Shown: piece after piece, positions 10,231 to 21,211 of the stretch
Position numbering within the stretch: position 1 is the stretch's first letter
How the letters are laid out: each line of letters opens with the position of its first letter
Origin: Branchinecta lynchi
Lineage: Eukaryota > Arthropoda > Branchiopoda > Anostraca > Branchinectidae
NCBI GenBank assembly: GCA_023053575.1
Contig: JAKZAP010000009.1
Location: 18,705,869 to 18,769,868, forward strand
Direction of reading: 5' to 3'
Length of the DNA stretch: 64,000 bases
Made by a program: the position numbers and the translations under genes
The notes under the pieces: model-generated
The model's input: the letters and a program-made list of their open reading frames with translations, nothing else
What the model was told of the DNA's origin: nothing
Databases searched by the model: none

Positions 10231-10784
10231 TCTACTAGGATTCGTTCGCACGAAAGCTGCTGCCCATTATCATAGAGCGTGTTCCACCCTTCTAACATAC
10301 TATTTAGTAACTATTTGTCGTGAACTTCTTAAAATCTGCCGAGTGTCTCAGTTCCACATAAAACGCTGTTTAATAAACTGTTCTTATACAAAAATCCATC
10401 CACAAAAACTCTTAACTGCTTCGGATCTCAGTCCACTCGCTACTCGATACTAAAATGCACTTCATTCATTTCCCGCTCGATGCCCGAAGGCGTGATATGG
10501 TTACAGGCGAAGGGGATTCACGACACTATTAGTTACTATTTCCGCTCCATCCTCACGAAAAGTTACTATGCTGGCTGTTCCAGCCTTCTAAAAACAGTAA
10601 ATAAGAGTACTATTTGCTTATCATGCTCAGGACCGTAGTAAGCGTGGTAACTACGCATCTCTGTAACGTGATTGATTGGGTTCGCCCGTGGCAAGATATT
10701 CTGCCGGAAAATCGCAAAAAGCCAGAATCTATGACGTCATGCGTAGTAACTACGGCAAGTAGGTTGGAACACGCTCATAAGCTA

Positions 10785-11035
10785 CGTGGTTCGTAGGGGA
10801 ACAAGAAAACCTGTTTGGGTGACAATAATCTATATGACTAAGTCCAAAACACGCCGGCGATCCTCAGGAAGAAGAAGTAAGCGTGTCCGTACGACTCAGC
10901 GACTCGAATCCTGTGGCAATCAATCACCGCGATCTTTGGGAGCAGCTGTGACACCACTTCTGCCTTTCTTCCGCTAGATACCCGGAGAGGACGGAGACTT
11001 TCCATCGGCAAGGAGAGATAGTCATTAAGAGCATT
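10785..11035. repeat. Repeat E, copy 2, adjoining exon 3
   Basis: The interval 10910-11030 matches 7985-8115 (CAATCACCGCGATC, TTCCGCTAGATACCCG, CCATCGGCAAGGAGAGATAG). It lies just downstream of exon 3 on the transcript, in intron 3. Confidence 0.5.
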
Positions 11036-11128
11036 CAATACTAAGGGCTTCAAAATAGCAGGAAGTTGATAGCCTAGTCTTTCAGACCTTTTAAAAAGAC
11101 CTCTGCTAAAACTACCGCTGCTACTTGC

Positions 11129-11335
11129 CTCAAATATCCAGTCGACCCAAAGCCTTGACCTCCTCTCTGCCTCCTCCTCGCTCACGCCAGTCAAGTACGC
11201 CACTGACATGATGACTTCATCCATTTCTGATTTAGAAACGGTGGAGTCGCCATCTATATCATAAAGCCGAAATGTCCACTTTAACTTTTGTTCCACCGAA
11301 CCCCGGCAGAGTTCCGAAAGTCCGCGGACCAAATC
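11129..11335 (-). CDS. KCNIP-like: KChIP-like gene, third exon (EF-hand 3)
   Basis: This 207-nt, phase 0-0 exon encodes 69 residues from DLVRGLSELCRGSVEQKLKW through TFRLYDIDGDST to WVDWIFE. It matches the KChIP stretch FVxxLSxLLRGTVxEKLxWxFNLYDINKDG...VFFQ. The EF-hand 3 loop DIDGDSTVSKSE keeps acidic residues at positions 1, 3, 5 and 12, but position 6, normally glycine, is serine. The acceptor is CTCTCTCTTGCAG (AG at 11337-11336). The donor is the GC type, GAG|GCAAGT (11128-11127), the usual context of GC-AG introns. A hAT transposon (11358-12812) begins 22 bases upstream of the exon on the transcript, with one copy of its target duplication inside the pyrimidine tract. The linker after EF-hand 3 diverges from vertebrate KChIPs. 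Confidence 0.9.
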
Positions 11336-11357
11336 CTGCAAGAGAGAGGGGTAAGGG

Positions 11358-12812
11358 CAGTGGCGTCGCAAGGGGGAGGTGCGGGGGGTGCAGCACCCCC
11401 CCACCTTTTTGTGATTCGGTAAAATTTTGGGCCGGAGGCCCAAAATTTTAATAAAATTGCTCGGTATTTTTTCGATAGCAGAATTGTTCGATATATTTAC
11501 GGGGATTCGGTAGTTATACAAAATCCTAAATAGGCTATATGTACAAATCTCTTCGGTATAATGATCGGGATTCGGTATGATTAATAAAATTGTTCGGTAT
11601 TTTTTCGATAGCAGAATTGTTCGATATATTTACGGGAATTCGGTAGTTATACAAAATCCTAAATAGTCTATATGTACAAATCTCTTCGGTATAATGATCG
11701 GGATTCGGTATGATTGCCAGTATTCGGTAGTTATCACGAATTTGGTGAGAGAATTTACAGAAATCATTTGGTAATTTTTCGATACCGGAACTATTCGGTA
11801 TATTTATGGAGATTCGGTAGTTACACAGAATCCCGAATAAGCTATTGGTTCAAAATTATTCGGTATCATGATTAGGATTCGGTTTTTTGTTCAGTATAAT
11901 TTCCAGGATTAGGAAGTTAACAACGAATCCTGACTTTCTTCCAGTTGCGACGAAAGTATACCGAATAAGAATATTGTTCGGTAGTCTTTCGACACCAAAA
12001 CAATTCGGTATAGTAACCGGGATTCGGTAGTTATATAGAATCCCGAACATGCTATCCGTCTGAACTTATTCGGTATAATAACTGGGATTCGGTAATTTAT
12101 TCATTAAAACTGCCAGGATTCGGAAGCTAACACGAACCTCAGAAGAGGTTGAATGAAGCACTGGTCGCAGACAAAAGGGATGATCTATGATACCATCGAT
12201 AGTCCTTCCTTTTATTTTCGATCCCCAAAAGAATATCTAATCATAAATATTTCGAAAATTCCGCCTGCAGCACTTTTCGTAATATTCTCTATTTTGTGGA
12301 AGGGCTCGTCATTTGAGCAAGTTTTAGGATGGAGGTTTTGAAACATTAAAAGCTAGAATTTGGATGGAAATTAAATTTGGGAGGAAAAATAAAAAAAAAT
12401 TTCGCCTGCGGCGCTCACTTAACGTCGCTTCGTCCGGTTTCTGGAACTGCTTAGAGTCTCGGTATTTAATCAACGGTAAATGATAGAATTTGTCAGAGAA
12501 GCAGTTAAATTTTAGCGTACAGAAATAAATGGATTAAAAAAAATTTCGCCTGCGGCGCTCGATTTAGTATTCTGTTGGCTATAATAGATAGAAGCTGTTA
12601 CTGCAATCATGCCCGGCAGTATATTCCACATGTGGGCTTCGCCAAAACGCCGCCTAATAGTTGGCTTAACGTCTTTCATGCTGTCCTTTATTGTTACTCT
12701 TCCTACGTAATCGTTTCTGTTCCAGAATTTAAAGCTCGAATTCTTAGTTCTAGGATTCGGTAAAATTTTGGCTCTGCACCCCCCCACCGAAAATGCACTT
12801 GCGACGCCCCTG
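11358..12812. mobile_element. hAT-type transposon (non-autonomous) in the exon 3 acceptor tract
   Basis: The ends are CAGTGGCGTCGCAAG and CTTGCGACGCCCCTG. Both are followed inward by GCACCCCCCCACC-type runs next to TTCGGTAAAATTTTGG, so the inverted repeats extend further. An exact 8-bp duplication GGTAAGGG flanks it (11350-11357 and 12813-12820). CAG ends plus an 8-bp duplication are the hAT signature. The interior has no transposase, only a tandem array and AT-rich filler. On the transcript the insertion ends 22 bases before exon 3. Confidence 0.85.
11451..12140. repeat. Tandem array of ATTCGGTA-bearing units inside the hAT element
   Basis: Two near-identical ~133-bp units (TCGGTATTTTTTCGATAGCA at 11461 and 11594) are followed by increasingly diverged units. 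All carry GGGATTCGGTAGTTATA and TTCGGTATAATGATCGGGAT-like blocks. Short open frames here follow the repeat and are not genes. Confidence 0.75.
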
Positions 12813-12970
12813 GGTAAGGGTATTTCGTCCAGAACTGAGATGACGCGGAATGAAAAACGCGACTATTGAGAGCTCGTGGTGTCAAAAAAGGGACTGGAAG
12901 AGCTGTGAAAGTCGGACTGAATGAATGAATGAATTTGCTAAACAACCACTCAGACAGTCTAGCCAATACA

Positions 12971-13327
12971 CAGAGCAAAATAACACTAAGGAGTAGCGCC
13001 AAGACTTGAAAAAAGTGATACACTCGAATAGCAGCACACTAGCATCACTAGCGATAGAGAACGTCCGTACTGAAACTCGATCAGTCGTGCAACAGCGCTG
13101 GCTCCAATAACTTCATATCCTGAACACAGCAAACAAAAATATACAACCTCCCCCTGCTTCCCCGATGTCTGTAGACCGCAGCTTGGATTTACCAGAAAAT
13201 TGTAAACCCGCAAGTTTGTCTCGCTTTTAATGCCGCAAGCGTAAAGGACGGCGCTACGACTATGGCCCGCTTGTGAAGCTTAGAAAGCGTAGGTCTTGGT
13301 CCTACTCGCTAGTGTTAGTTTGCTCTG
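12971..13327. mobile_element. hAT MITE, copy 1
   Basis: Inverted ends CAGAGCAAAATAACACTA and TAGTGTTAGTTTGCTCTG. An exact 8-bp duplication CCAATACA flanks it (12963-12970 and 13328-13335). A second copy with its own duplication is at 62158-62487. No coding potential. Confidence 0.88.
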
Positions 13328-13379
13328 CCAATACAGGAGGCTTGTATGACTGAAAACTGAGGAGTACAACAAATACAAG

Positions 13380-13667
13380 TCATTTTTGACAAGAGCAATA
13401 ATGTTCAAATGACGGGGTGGAACTATCCTGATAGCGGACATGGGAGGGCTGTAGGGGCTTTCGCTTAGGAACTGGCTGGGCTACACTTCTCGGCGGTCTT
13501 AGCCTGGAGGGGTTAAAATTGGGAGGCAGGATGTCTCCAAGGATTGGGTTTGCCGTGGTATTTTTGGCAAGATCAGACGCCACTTTATGCCGACGTTCTG
13601 GTAGGGTAGCTAATCGGAATTCCGTCAAGAGTTCGATGTAAGGGACTTTTCTGCTTTTGGAAGCCAT
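13380..13667 (-). CDS. Unrecognised 95-residue open frame (doubtful)
   Basis: An ATG-initiated minus-strand frame beginning MASKSRKVPYIELLTEFRL, with a basic, proline-rich second half (PPNFNPSRLRPPRS, then PVPKRKP). It sits in intron 2 between the hAT MITE and family A copy 3. I recognise no family, and the splice signals around it are not compelling. It may be a remnant of a mobile-element protein or chance. A separate or alternative exon cannot be excluded. Confidence 0.2.
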   Translation of the reverse strand: MASKSRKVPYIELLTEFRLATLPERRHKVASDLAKNTTANPILGDILPPNFNPSRLRPPRSVAQPVPKRKPLQPSHVRYQDSSTPSFEHYCSCQK

Positions 13668-13829
13668 CGGTACTGGCAGTGAGTCTATGGGAGGGATTGT
13701 CGGCTACAGCCCAGACATGAAAGGGCTCTCCTTTTCTTGGTAGTTAGAAATAAGTTCGTCATTGTGTTTCCCAGGAGGGCACAAGTGAAATCTACTGATA
13801 TCTAGCCTAAAATTAGTCGACTTTAAAGA

Positions 13830-13882
13830 AAAGGACCCACCTACCTAATTTTAGTTCCAAACCACCCACCCCACCACCCCTA

Positions 13883-13921
<39 letters not shown>

Positions 13922-16365
13922 TCATGGTCTAGATTGATGAATTGGATAAGTTTATATTCAGTATCATGCCGATATTTCGATAATTGCGACGTTCTGGGCA
14001 AAAATAAGAAGTAAAACAAGTTGCCGCATCTCCAGTACGAGAGTGCTACACCAAGAAACTGGATTGAACACATTCTAACTAAATCCAAACCGTCGGGATG
14101 GAAATTGGTGGGAAGAACAAGCATAACTCTTACACACATTATTGACGGAACATGACCGGTTCAGTGCACTGTGGGGGTGGGGACAGTTGAAGGGGGTTTC
14201 CCTCGGCAATCGCGAGTTAGGGTGCTTCCAGATGGGCTAGGATGATGATACTAGGCGGGCGAATTAGGGACCCGACCAGATTAACTTGGAAATAGTCATC
14301 TCCCCGAGCCGAAAATCTTGGGGGGAGTGGAGGGAAAGGAAATTTAGAATCTTGTGTCATGCAAAACTATCGAGCGGGTGATCGGATCCGAACAAAACAC
14401 GATAACAGACAAGAGGACATGTCAGAGGTGTTGTAGTTGTTAATACAGACCGAGTGCGACAACCGTCGGGGGAGGGGGGGGGGGTCGCGAGCGGGACTGG
14501 AAATGTCGTTACATGCTTAGACTGTAGTGATCGGAGTGAAAGAGTGGGAATAACTAGTCTTTGCTGTAGATACAGTATTTACAGAATCTGGCTAGATCCG
14601 GAAACTGTGGGGGACCCGGAACAGGGTGGGTCCCGGAATTCCGGTGATTGCGAGTTAAGGTACTTTCAGTTGTTCTATCACTATGAAACTTGACTGACAT
14701 GTTACGGACCCGACAAGACTGACTTGAAAACTGCCACTTCCCCTTCCGACCATTCTGGGGGGATTGGAGGGAGGAAAAAGCCGGAAACTCTCGAAATGCT
14801 TAACTTTCGAACGGGTGATCATAACTGAAAGCGACTTGATAACTAGCAAGAGTACATTCCCCCGATATTCAGTTCAACGCCGGACGGGATCCGGCAACTG
14901 TGTGGGATCGAGCACCAAAATCCCATGACATGCTTAGCCTAGGAAAACTTAACCTTTAGACAATCATTATAGAACTGGGTCGGATCCGGGCATTACCGGA
15001 TGAGTTGGGAGGGGAGGAAGGCCCATTAATTTTGTGGCAATCAAATCTCTGGTACGACTGACAAAACTTGAAGACCCCTTAAAGTGCGCATGTTAACGTC
15101 AATGTGCTGAAAATAATTTTGACCAAACGATACCTACACTTTCATGTTCCACAAAGGCCCATGCTCATTTGTACCTTAAGGGTTTTAAAAAATGAGTCCT
15201 AACCGCCTTAAAGTGTCGATCTTATCCGCACAGTCCTATTTTGCGCACCAGCAGGAAAAGTTGCATGGAATGTTGGGTGAAAACCATACACTGTTCCCGA
15301 AGCTTTCGAGTGGATCAGGGTCTCAAAGGCTTAAAGCACAATGGACACTTCTAATGCTTTACTTTGTATTAAATGCTTCACAAATAAAAATGTCCGACTT
15401 CCTTTAGAAGGCGCTACGAAAATCGACCATTTTCTTGTTATCCCTTGTCTTTACCTCTCTGGTATTTCAGCGATCCAAATCTTAGGAGCTGGGATATCGT
15501 GGCAGGAAGTTCAAAAACTCCCAGCAACGCTTGATAGAAAAGGATATATTTGAGATGTCACCAATAAGTCAAGCCTCAGATGCAGTTTACCTGATTGTTC
15601 TAGTGTGTCATCAGACATTCCATGTTTTAAGTGCCGATTAAAAGTTTTTCTTTGTGGAATAGTGTTGTGAAGCTTGATTAACTTGCTTTATAAAATGCAC
15701 CAGAACAGGCAATAAGTTTATAGAAAATAACATAGCTACAAAAATCATTCAAAAACAAATAGCCTATTCAAATCTGAATTAGACAAGCTGATTTATGCAT
15801 AAAATAAAAATCTACTAAGTGTTATAAGAAACATCACTTTTATCTTTATCCAAGCTAGTAAATTGAGCATGTACTGGCCCAAAAATTACGCTTTGAAATA
15901 TCACAGAGAGGAAACTGTTGAAAAAGCTGCTGATCTAGGGGATAAGCATTGTTCCTAGGTTGTTACAGAGTGGGATTGGGGTAGTTCGATGTGCCCATTG
16001 AACTTTAAAAGAATTGACATCATACAAATTGAATCAGGGGATCAGAGAACAGTTGACGAGTTGGAAGGGAATCACCGGAAATCTCATGGCACGCTTAGAG
16101 TTAGGCATCGGATGAGGCTTAGCAAGACGAACAAGCAACTTTCAAACGATTTATCCAGTTTGGGTGGTCCTTAATAAATCACCATGGCACCAATACAACT
16201 TCTATTCTGAAACAGTCGTCATTGGATAGAACAACCTTTGCAAATTCACTATGTCAGCCCGTGTTATGATGAAAGGGATCTCGGGGAAGAGCGCAAACCC
16301 TATCTGATGAGCATGCTAACTACCCTTGCAAGTGGCACATGAGCTTTCAGCCCTTGTTCTTTATA
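13830..16365 (+). mobile_element. Family A element, copy 3, 5'-truncated and interrupted
   Basis: A core with AAACTTGG boxes, CCGGAATTCC..GTGATTGCGAGTTAAGG blocks and GGGGGGAGTGGAGGG runs leads to a recognisable 3' end near 16330-16362 (CTTGCAAGTGGCACATGAGC, TTTCAGCCCTTGTTCTTT). The 5' hairpin and (GTCY)n are absent. A ~35-bp A-run lies at 13885-13919. Sequence near 15070-15960 is not family A and includes a diverged repeat D piece (15070-15190) and AT-rich filler. Confidence 0.5.
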
Positions 16366-16379
16366 GGAAAGTAGTAGAA

Positions 16380-17060
16380 AGAATAAAAAGGTTGTTTCCT
16401 CGATGCGTCTTTTGATGATCCGAACCACGTGGGGAGGGGCAAGGGAGGCGAGTCCCTATATGTTCTACATCTACCAACACATCTATATCTACCAACACAT
16501 GTTCTACTCTACCAACACATCTACCAATAGGAGTAGCCAGATCTCAACCAAACTTGGTGGAAAGGTATAGCAAGGATCCTAGATATTCTTTCCGATCGGA
16601 CCCCACGGAATTCGACCCGACCATGTAGGGGGATGTTGAAGGAGGTGGTCCATATATTCTTGTCATCAGGACATCTACTAGAAATAGCTGGCGGATCTCA
16701 ACTAAACTCCGTTCCGGTCGCTGGGGGGGGAGGGGGGGGGGGGGCTTTAACTTGTTTTCCAGAAGGAGTTGCCCAATTTTAACCAAACTTGGTGGGAAGA
16801 TAAGGTATGCTTTTTCGACCCCAGCCAGTGTAAGTTCTTGTCAACCGCCGCAGAAAGAGTTGCCGGGTCTGAACCAAGATTGTCGTGACGTTAGAGCTAG
16901 TGCATTAATAGTACATTGAAAGACCGAATCCCATCACCTTAATTTTGTCTACACACCACAACACCACCAAGTGATGTGCTGCCAGAGCTCAAGTGGGGGT
17001 CCGATTGGGTGTGAACCATCAAAAGGCAGAACTACGGCCCTAGCTCTAAGTTCCCAAGTT
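16380..17060 (+). repeat. Diverged family A-like core
   Basis: ACCAAACTTGGTGG boxes recur near 16548 and 16780, with G-rich runs (16722-16743) and CCAACACATCTA direct repeats (16470-16530). No ends can be identified. Confidence 0.4.
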
Positions 17061-17845
17061 CGGTGAGTCCCGGCAACTCGATCTGGTACCTGGCTCAAGC
17101 TGCTGTTCACACAAATTTTGACCCCTCTCTTATACTATTTTTTCCACAAAGAAAAAAGGTCCTTTTTTCGGAAATTACGGTCTCCTTCTGCTGCCCGTAT
17201 TATGGATTTATGCCTATCTTTTACAAGGGATCCGCTTTGGTTAGCCAGATCGCCCAGATCGGTCCTATTCCTTGAGTCCTGTTTTCGTTTGTTAGAAGGG
17301 TCCGGTGGTAAGGGGTTTTTGGTTCCGTTTTCGGGAGGACCTATCGCAGTGGTTCAGAAAACTGAATTGGGCTTGTCTTTATAGTATACGCTAAGAAGGG
17401 AGTAAGTCCAAATTAGTAAGTCTCGTGCGGTAGCAATTCCTGGGAAGAGCATCCCGTACTCGAGTATTCCGGAGATAAAATTTGTTTGTGGGCACAGATA
17501 TAGTTGAAAGGCAGTCGCTTGAACAAAAGCACCGCGAAATTTGTTCACAGCGCATCGGGTACCTAAATTTGAAGTAGCAGTGTACGAACAAAAGCTTCTA
17601 GGTTCAATACCGGCTTAAAACCATCTCGACGACCGTTTTCTATATTACCTATTCAGTCTTTATGTGGTGAGCTATCGAATGATATGTTACTCGTCCCAAA
17701 AATAAAATAAAATTGACAAACCACCCATCCAATTTATCAAGGTATATAATCCCGAATTTTGTAAATTTGAAGGGACCCACCCCGGATTAAATCCACAATT
17801 TTTCGGACAAAGCCACCCACCCCCACCCGGCTAGATGTCAAAGAT
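17061..17845. other. Intronic spacer, no gene
   Basis: Unrecognised sequence. The stretch 17760-17830 has GGGACCCACCCCGG and CCACCCACCCCCACCC, resembling 13835-13880, so a small shared repeat is likely. Confidence 0.35.
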
Positions 17846-17859
17846 TTTAATACCTGTGC

Positions 17860-17942
17860 CCCCCTGGTGTTTCCTTTTATTTGTATTGCCATGGCCCTTG
17901 GACTTTTAAGGTAATAAATATCATATCATATCATCATATCAT
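17860..17942 (+). mobile_element. LINE 3' tail with (ATATC)n end
   Basis: TTTGTATTGCCATGGCCCTT, GGACTTTTAAGGTAATAAAT and then (ATATC)n-type repeats. A sister tail is at 25770-25828 (GTATTGCCATGACCCTCGG...). These look like 5'-truncated copies of one non-LTR family ending in a short microsatellite. Confidence 0.5.
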
Positions 17943-18089
17943 AACAGTTATAAGGTTTGTATCCTAGTATTCTTATCGCTCCTGCTAATGGCCAAGGGTA
18001 GAGGGTAGCCAAAGGGATTACTGCTTTGTGGGTTTCTGAATTTAAAGCCACTGCTTCGCCACTGCTTCGCCACTGCTCTCCTCAGTTCT

Positions 18090-18335
18090 TAGGTCGGGTT
18101 CTTGTCAGCAAAATAACCAAGTAGCTTGACCGCTCATTCTTTAAAAGAACCGGCGGAAAACCCCTGTACATACTCTCTTGTACATAAGCTGGGCCCTGGC
18201 CACTTACTGTCCAACCATTTTGGAGCGAGGAACCCCTCGGATTGATTTAATAAGTATCACTCCCCACCCATTGTCAGGCCTTATGGTGCGACCAGAAAGT
18301 GTCGTTCTTTTGTGAATAAACTAAACTAAACTACG
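18090..18335 (+). mobile_element. LINE-type 3' tail with (ACTAA)n end
   Basis: Ends ..TCGTTCTTTTGTGAATAAAC followed by TAAACTAAACTA. A stop-rich upstream segment and a pentanucleotide tail suggest a dead-on-arrival non-LTR insertion. The family is not identified. Confidence 0.4.
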
Positions 18336-18411
18336 ACAGATGTGGGTCCAGAGTTATTTAAATCTGATTTTAAACCACCGCAGTGCAGTCAATTATTGGT
18401 CCACGTCCAAT

Positions 18412-20300
18412 AAACAAGAGCTGTAAGCTCGAGTGGCATTTGAAACTGTATGTAGTAGGTAAGGGCTCTGTCAATCTGTCAGATTGATCGGGTCACTGAT
18501 GTGTCTGCCAACTCTCGTGTTGAAAAACTCCATCACTGGAATTCAGTTTTTTCTCGGGATTTCCGATCGCCCCCTCCCAACTCCCCCCTAGCTGTTGAAC
18601 CCGCTATCATAAGTTGAGATGAACCCCGTGATAAAAAGTATTTTTTCGATTTTGCAGTGAAATCCGCACTTTAACCGAGCTGGAACTTCATTTGTAAGCA
18701 AAACCCTTAAGGCAAAAATGATAATGGGCTCATGGGGATCATGAAAATGTATATATCGATTAAAAGTATTTTTCTTACTTTGCGGTCAAGATCGGTACTT
18801 TAAGGAATAGTCGGATTTGGAAAGTGGCGATTTCTAAGTCAATCTTGTCGAATGTCTAATATTCCAGCCAAGTTGCATCGTCCTAGCACATCTGGAAGTA
18901 CCTTAACTCGTGATCAACGGAATTCTGGACCCCCCCCCCTCAAACTCACCCCACAGTTGACGGAGCCAATCTAGGTCTGAAAAGGATTTCTCCTGAGCAT
19001 CTGTTTGTTATTCCCACAAAGTTCCATCCCGGTCTCTCCAGTATAAGCCGGTCACGTATTTTCCGGTCTCCAACTGTTCCAACTCCGATCCCAACTGTTC
19101 CACTTTCCCAACTGTTATCGGATCTGACCCGGACAGGAAGAAGATCACCACGAGACATGTCGTCTGTTCAATTATTAAATTTCACTCAAATCCGATCACC
19201 CATTCCAAAGTTAAGCATAACTCAATATTCCGGATTTCCCCTCCCTCCACCCCCCTGACGAGTATCGGATCGAGTATGTTTTTATTTACAAGTCACTTTG
19301 ATCGGATCCCTGATATGCCTCCCAAGTTTCGTCGCGAAAATCCCCAAAACTGACATCACCAGAATCCGGGAAACTCATCCTCCCCCCAAGGGTCCGGATC
19401 AAGTCGAACTGTGTAAACGACTTATTCGGGGCAGGTGCTTGTTCTTCCCAGCAAGTTTCACTCCGATCCCTCCATTCAAACCGTTTCTCGATATTTCCGG
19501 TCTCCCCCCCACAACTCCCCCATAGCTACCGAATCCGGTATGGACTTCAAATGGGAAATCAAAGATAAGTCCTTGATTCAGTTATCAAGATTCATTCCAA
19601 TCCGATCACCCGTTCGAAAGTTAGACACTACTCAATTTTCAAGATTCCCCGCCCTTCACTCCCCCAGGTGGTCGGATCGGGAAACTGATTATTTTCAAGT
19701 TCGTTTGGTCGAGTCCCTAATATGCCTCCCAAGGTTAGTCGCGAAAATCCCCAAAACTGACATCACCGAAATTCCAGGAAACTCCCCTCCACCCCCCTCC
19801 CGAGGGTCCGGATCCAGTACAGTAGGGTCCGGATCCAGTACAGTTGTGTAAACGATTTAGCTGGGGCAGATATTTGTTCTTCCCAGCAAGTTTCACTCCG
19901 ATCACTCCATTCTAACCGTTTCTCGAGATTTCCGGTCTCCCTCCCCACAACTCCCCGAATCCGGTCCGGACTTCAAATGGGACATCAAAGATATGTCCTT
20001 TTCAGTTATCAAGATTCATTCCAATCCAATCGCCCGTTCGAAAGTTACACACTACTAAATTTTCCAGATTCCCCCGTCTTTCACCCCCCCCCCCTGTATC
20101 TGGAAGTACCCTAACTCGAAAAGGTGTGACAAAATGCCATTAAATTTCCAGATTCCGCCGCCCTCTACTCCGCCGCAGATGCTCAGATTGGGGAACTGAT
20201 TATTTCCAGGTTAGTTTGGTCGGGTCCCTGATACACCTGCAAAGTTCCATCGTCCTATCACATCTGGAAGTATACTAACTAAAAAAAGTGTGACAAAAAA
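18412..20300 (-). mobile_element. Family A element, copy 4, without 5' hairpin
   Basis: The 3' end on the minus strand is ACAAGAGCTGTAAGCTCGAG, TGGCATTTG (18412-18440). It is followed by repeat D copy 2 (18610-18856) and core units with CAAGTTTC.TC, CTCCCCCC runs and GATTATTTTCAAGTT. The 5' side fades at about 20290-20300 without a (GTCY)n tract. Confidence 0.55.
18610..18856 (+). repeat. Repeat D, copy 2
   Basis: Matches 5290-5619 block for block: GCAAAACCCTTAAGGCAAAAA, GGATCATGAAAATG, AAAAGTATTTTTCTT, TACTTTAAGGAATAG. Embedded in family A copy 4. Confidence 0.55.
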
Positions 20301-21195
20301 AAACAGTTGTTCAAGTATGGTATTCAAGTATGATTTCATTGTTCAGGTGTCCTTTAACACAATCCAAAAAATGCAGTGCATACAGTCAAGTGATGCAAAA
20401 ATAAGTTGGCTTTTTTGTTAAACTTTAATGACATAGAAAAAGACAAAGAAATTCTTCTTTTTACTATAGCAGTGCACTCAAAGTTTTAACGGACGGATTC
20501 ATTTAAAGTTTAACTGAAAAGCAGCTTAATTTTATAACTTGGATTCGAATAAACTTAATTATTTTGACTGAGCAAAGAGGGGTTTCACCTTTTGCTCTGT
20601 AGTGACGTTCATAATATGCAATGCTGACCCACAAGACAAAGTTCACCCCGACGCGGGAATTTCAATTTAAAAAAAAGTGTGATTTCAATGCCTAATGTAG
20701 AGAAGAAAATTTAAAGTTTAACTGAAAAGCAGCTTAATTTTATAACTTGGATTCGAATAAACTTAATTATTTTGACTGAGCAAAGAGGGGTTTCACCTTT
20801 TGCTCTGTAGTGACGTTCATAATATGCAATGCTGACCCACAAGACAAAGTTCACCCCGACGCGGGAATTTCAATTTAAAAAAAAGTGTGATTTCAATGCC
20901 TAATGTAGAGAAGCTCAGAACATTTTCAATCGTAGAGTGTAAGGCCATCTGAAGAAATGATTGACTATTGCGTGTCACCTAAAATATATTTATTTTCGGC
21001 AATCGTTTGCCGTTTTAGTTGCTAAATATTTCGAGCAGGTACAAGCACATTGAGGTACCACGAATCTGAAAGAAAAACTTCAATCGACGAAAATCGATTA
21101 TATGAATAGAGCAGAGCAACGAAGTAACGCATTTTCATAGGGTCTTTAAGCCTATTTAAGTGAATAAATATCGGGTAACTAATCCATAGCACCTC
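20301..21195. mobile_element. Repeat family C, copy 3, with internal duplication
   Basis: Contains TTAAAGTTTAACTGAAAAG starts, TGTAGTGACGTTCATAAT, CACAAGACAAAGTTCA, and further on GGTACAAGCACATTGAGG, GAATAGAGCAGAGCAACGAA and GCATTTTCATAGGG, in the order of copy 1. An inverted terminus (GTTAAACTTTAA) appears near 20418. The copy is rearranged. Confidence 0.55.
20503..20913 (+). repeat. Perfect 208-bp tandem duplication
   Basis: The 203 bases from 20503 to 20705 are repeated without a visible difference at 20711-20913, at a period of 208. Landmarks are ACTGAAAAGCAGCTTAATTT at 20514 and 20722 and the ends CCTAATGTAGAGAAG. Such identity inside old repeats suggests a very recent event or an assembly artefact. 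Confidence 0.85.
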
Positions 21196-21211
21196 AGCCC
21201 TATTCGGTTAA

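Larger units (their letters stand above)
8742..10776. mobile_element. 2-kb element with 44-bp terminal inverted repeats
   Basis: 8742-8785 (GAGCGTGTTCCATCCTACTT...) and 10733-10776 (...AAGTAGGTTGGAACACGCTC) are inverted copies with about three mismatches. Related subterminal pieces with GTAACTA and GGTTGGAAC recur near 8960-9050, 10270-10330 and 10525-10650. The interior carries repeat F copy 2 and the CGCGAAAA motif cluster. No transposase was recognised and no target duplication is evident, so the class is unknown. Confidence 0.5.
1129..11128 (-). other. Intron 3 of the KChIP-like gene (GC-AG type)
   Basis: The 10.0-kb interval between exons 3 and 4 has a GC donor (GCAAGT) and an AG acceptor preceded by a T/C run. 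It holds a family A end, family B copy 1, family A copies 1 and 2, a MULE relic, repeat C copy 2 and a 2-kb long-TIR element. I saw no further exon. Both flanking exons are in phase 0 and adjacent in the known KChIP structure, so none is needed. Confidence 0.85.

Noticed and set aside
10838..11521. A single 227-codon minus-strand open frame covering exon 3
   Set aside because: Only residues between the acceptor at 11336 and the donor at 11128 match the KChIP family; the N-terminal part is translated hAT sequence and the C-terminal part is intron.
11856..12050. Short frames with YNYRIPV-type peptides in and around the hAT element
   Set aside because: They follow the ATTCGGTA tandem array and have no conserved domain.
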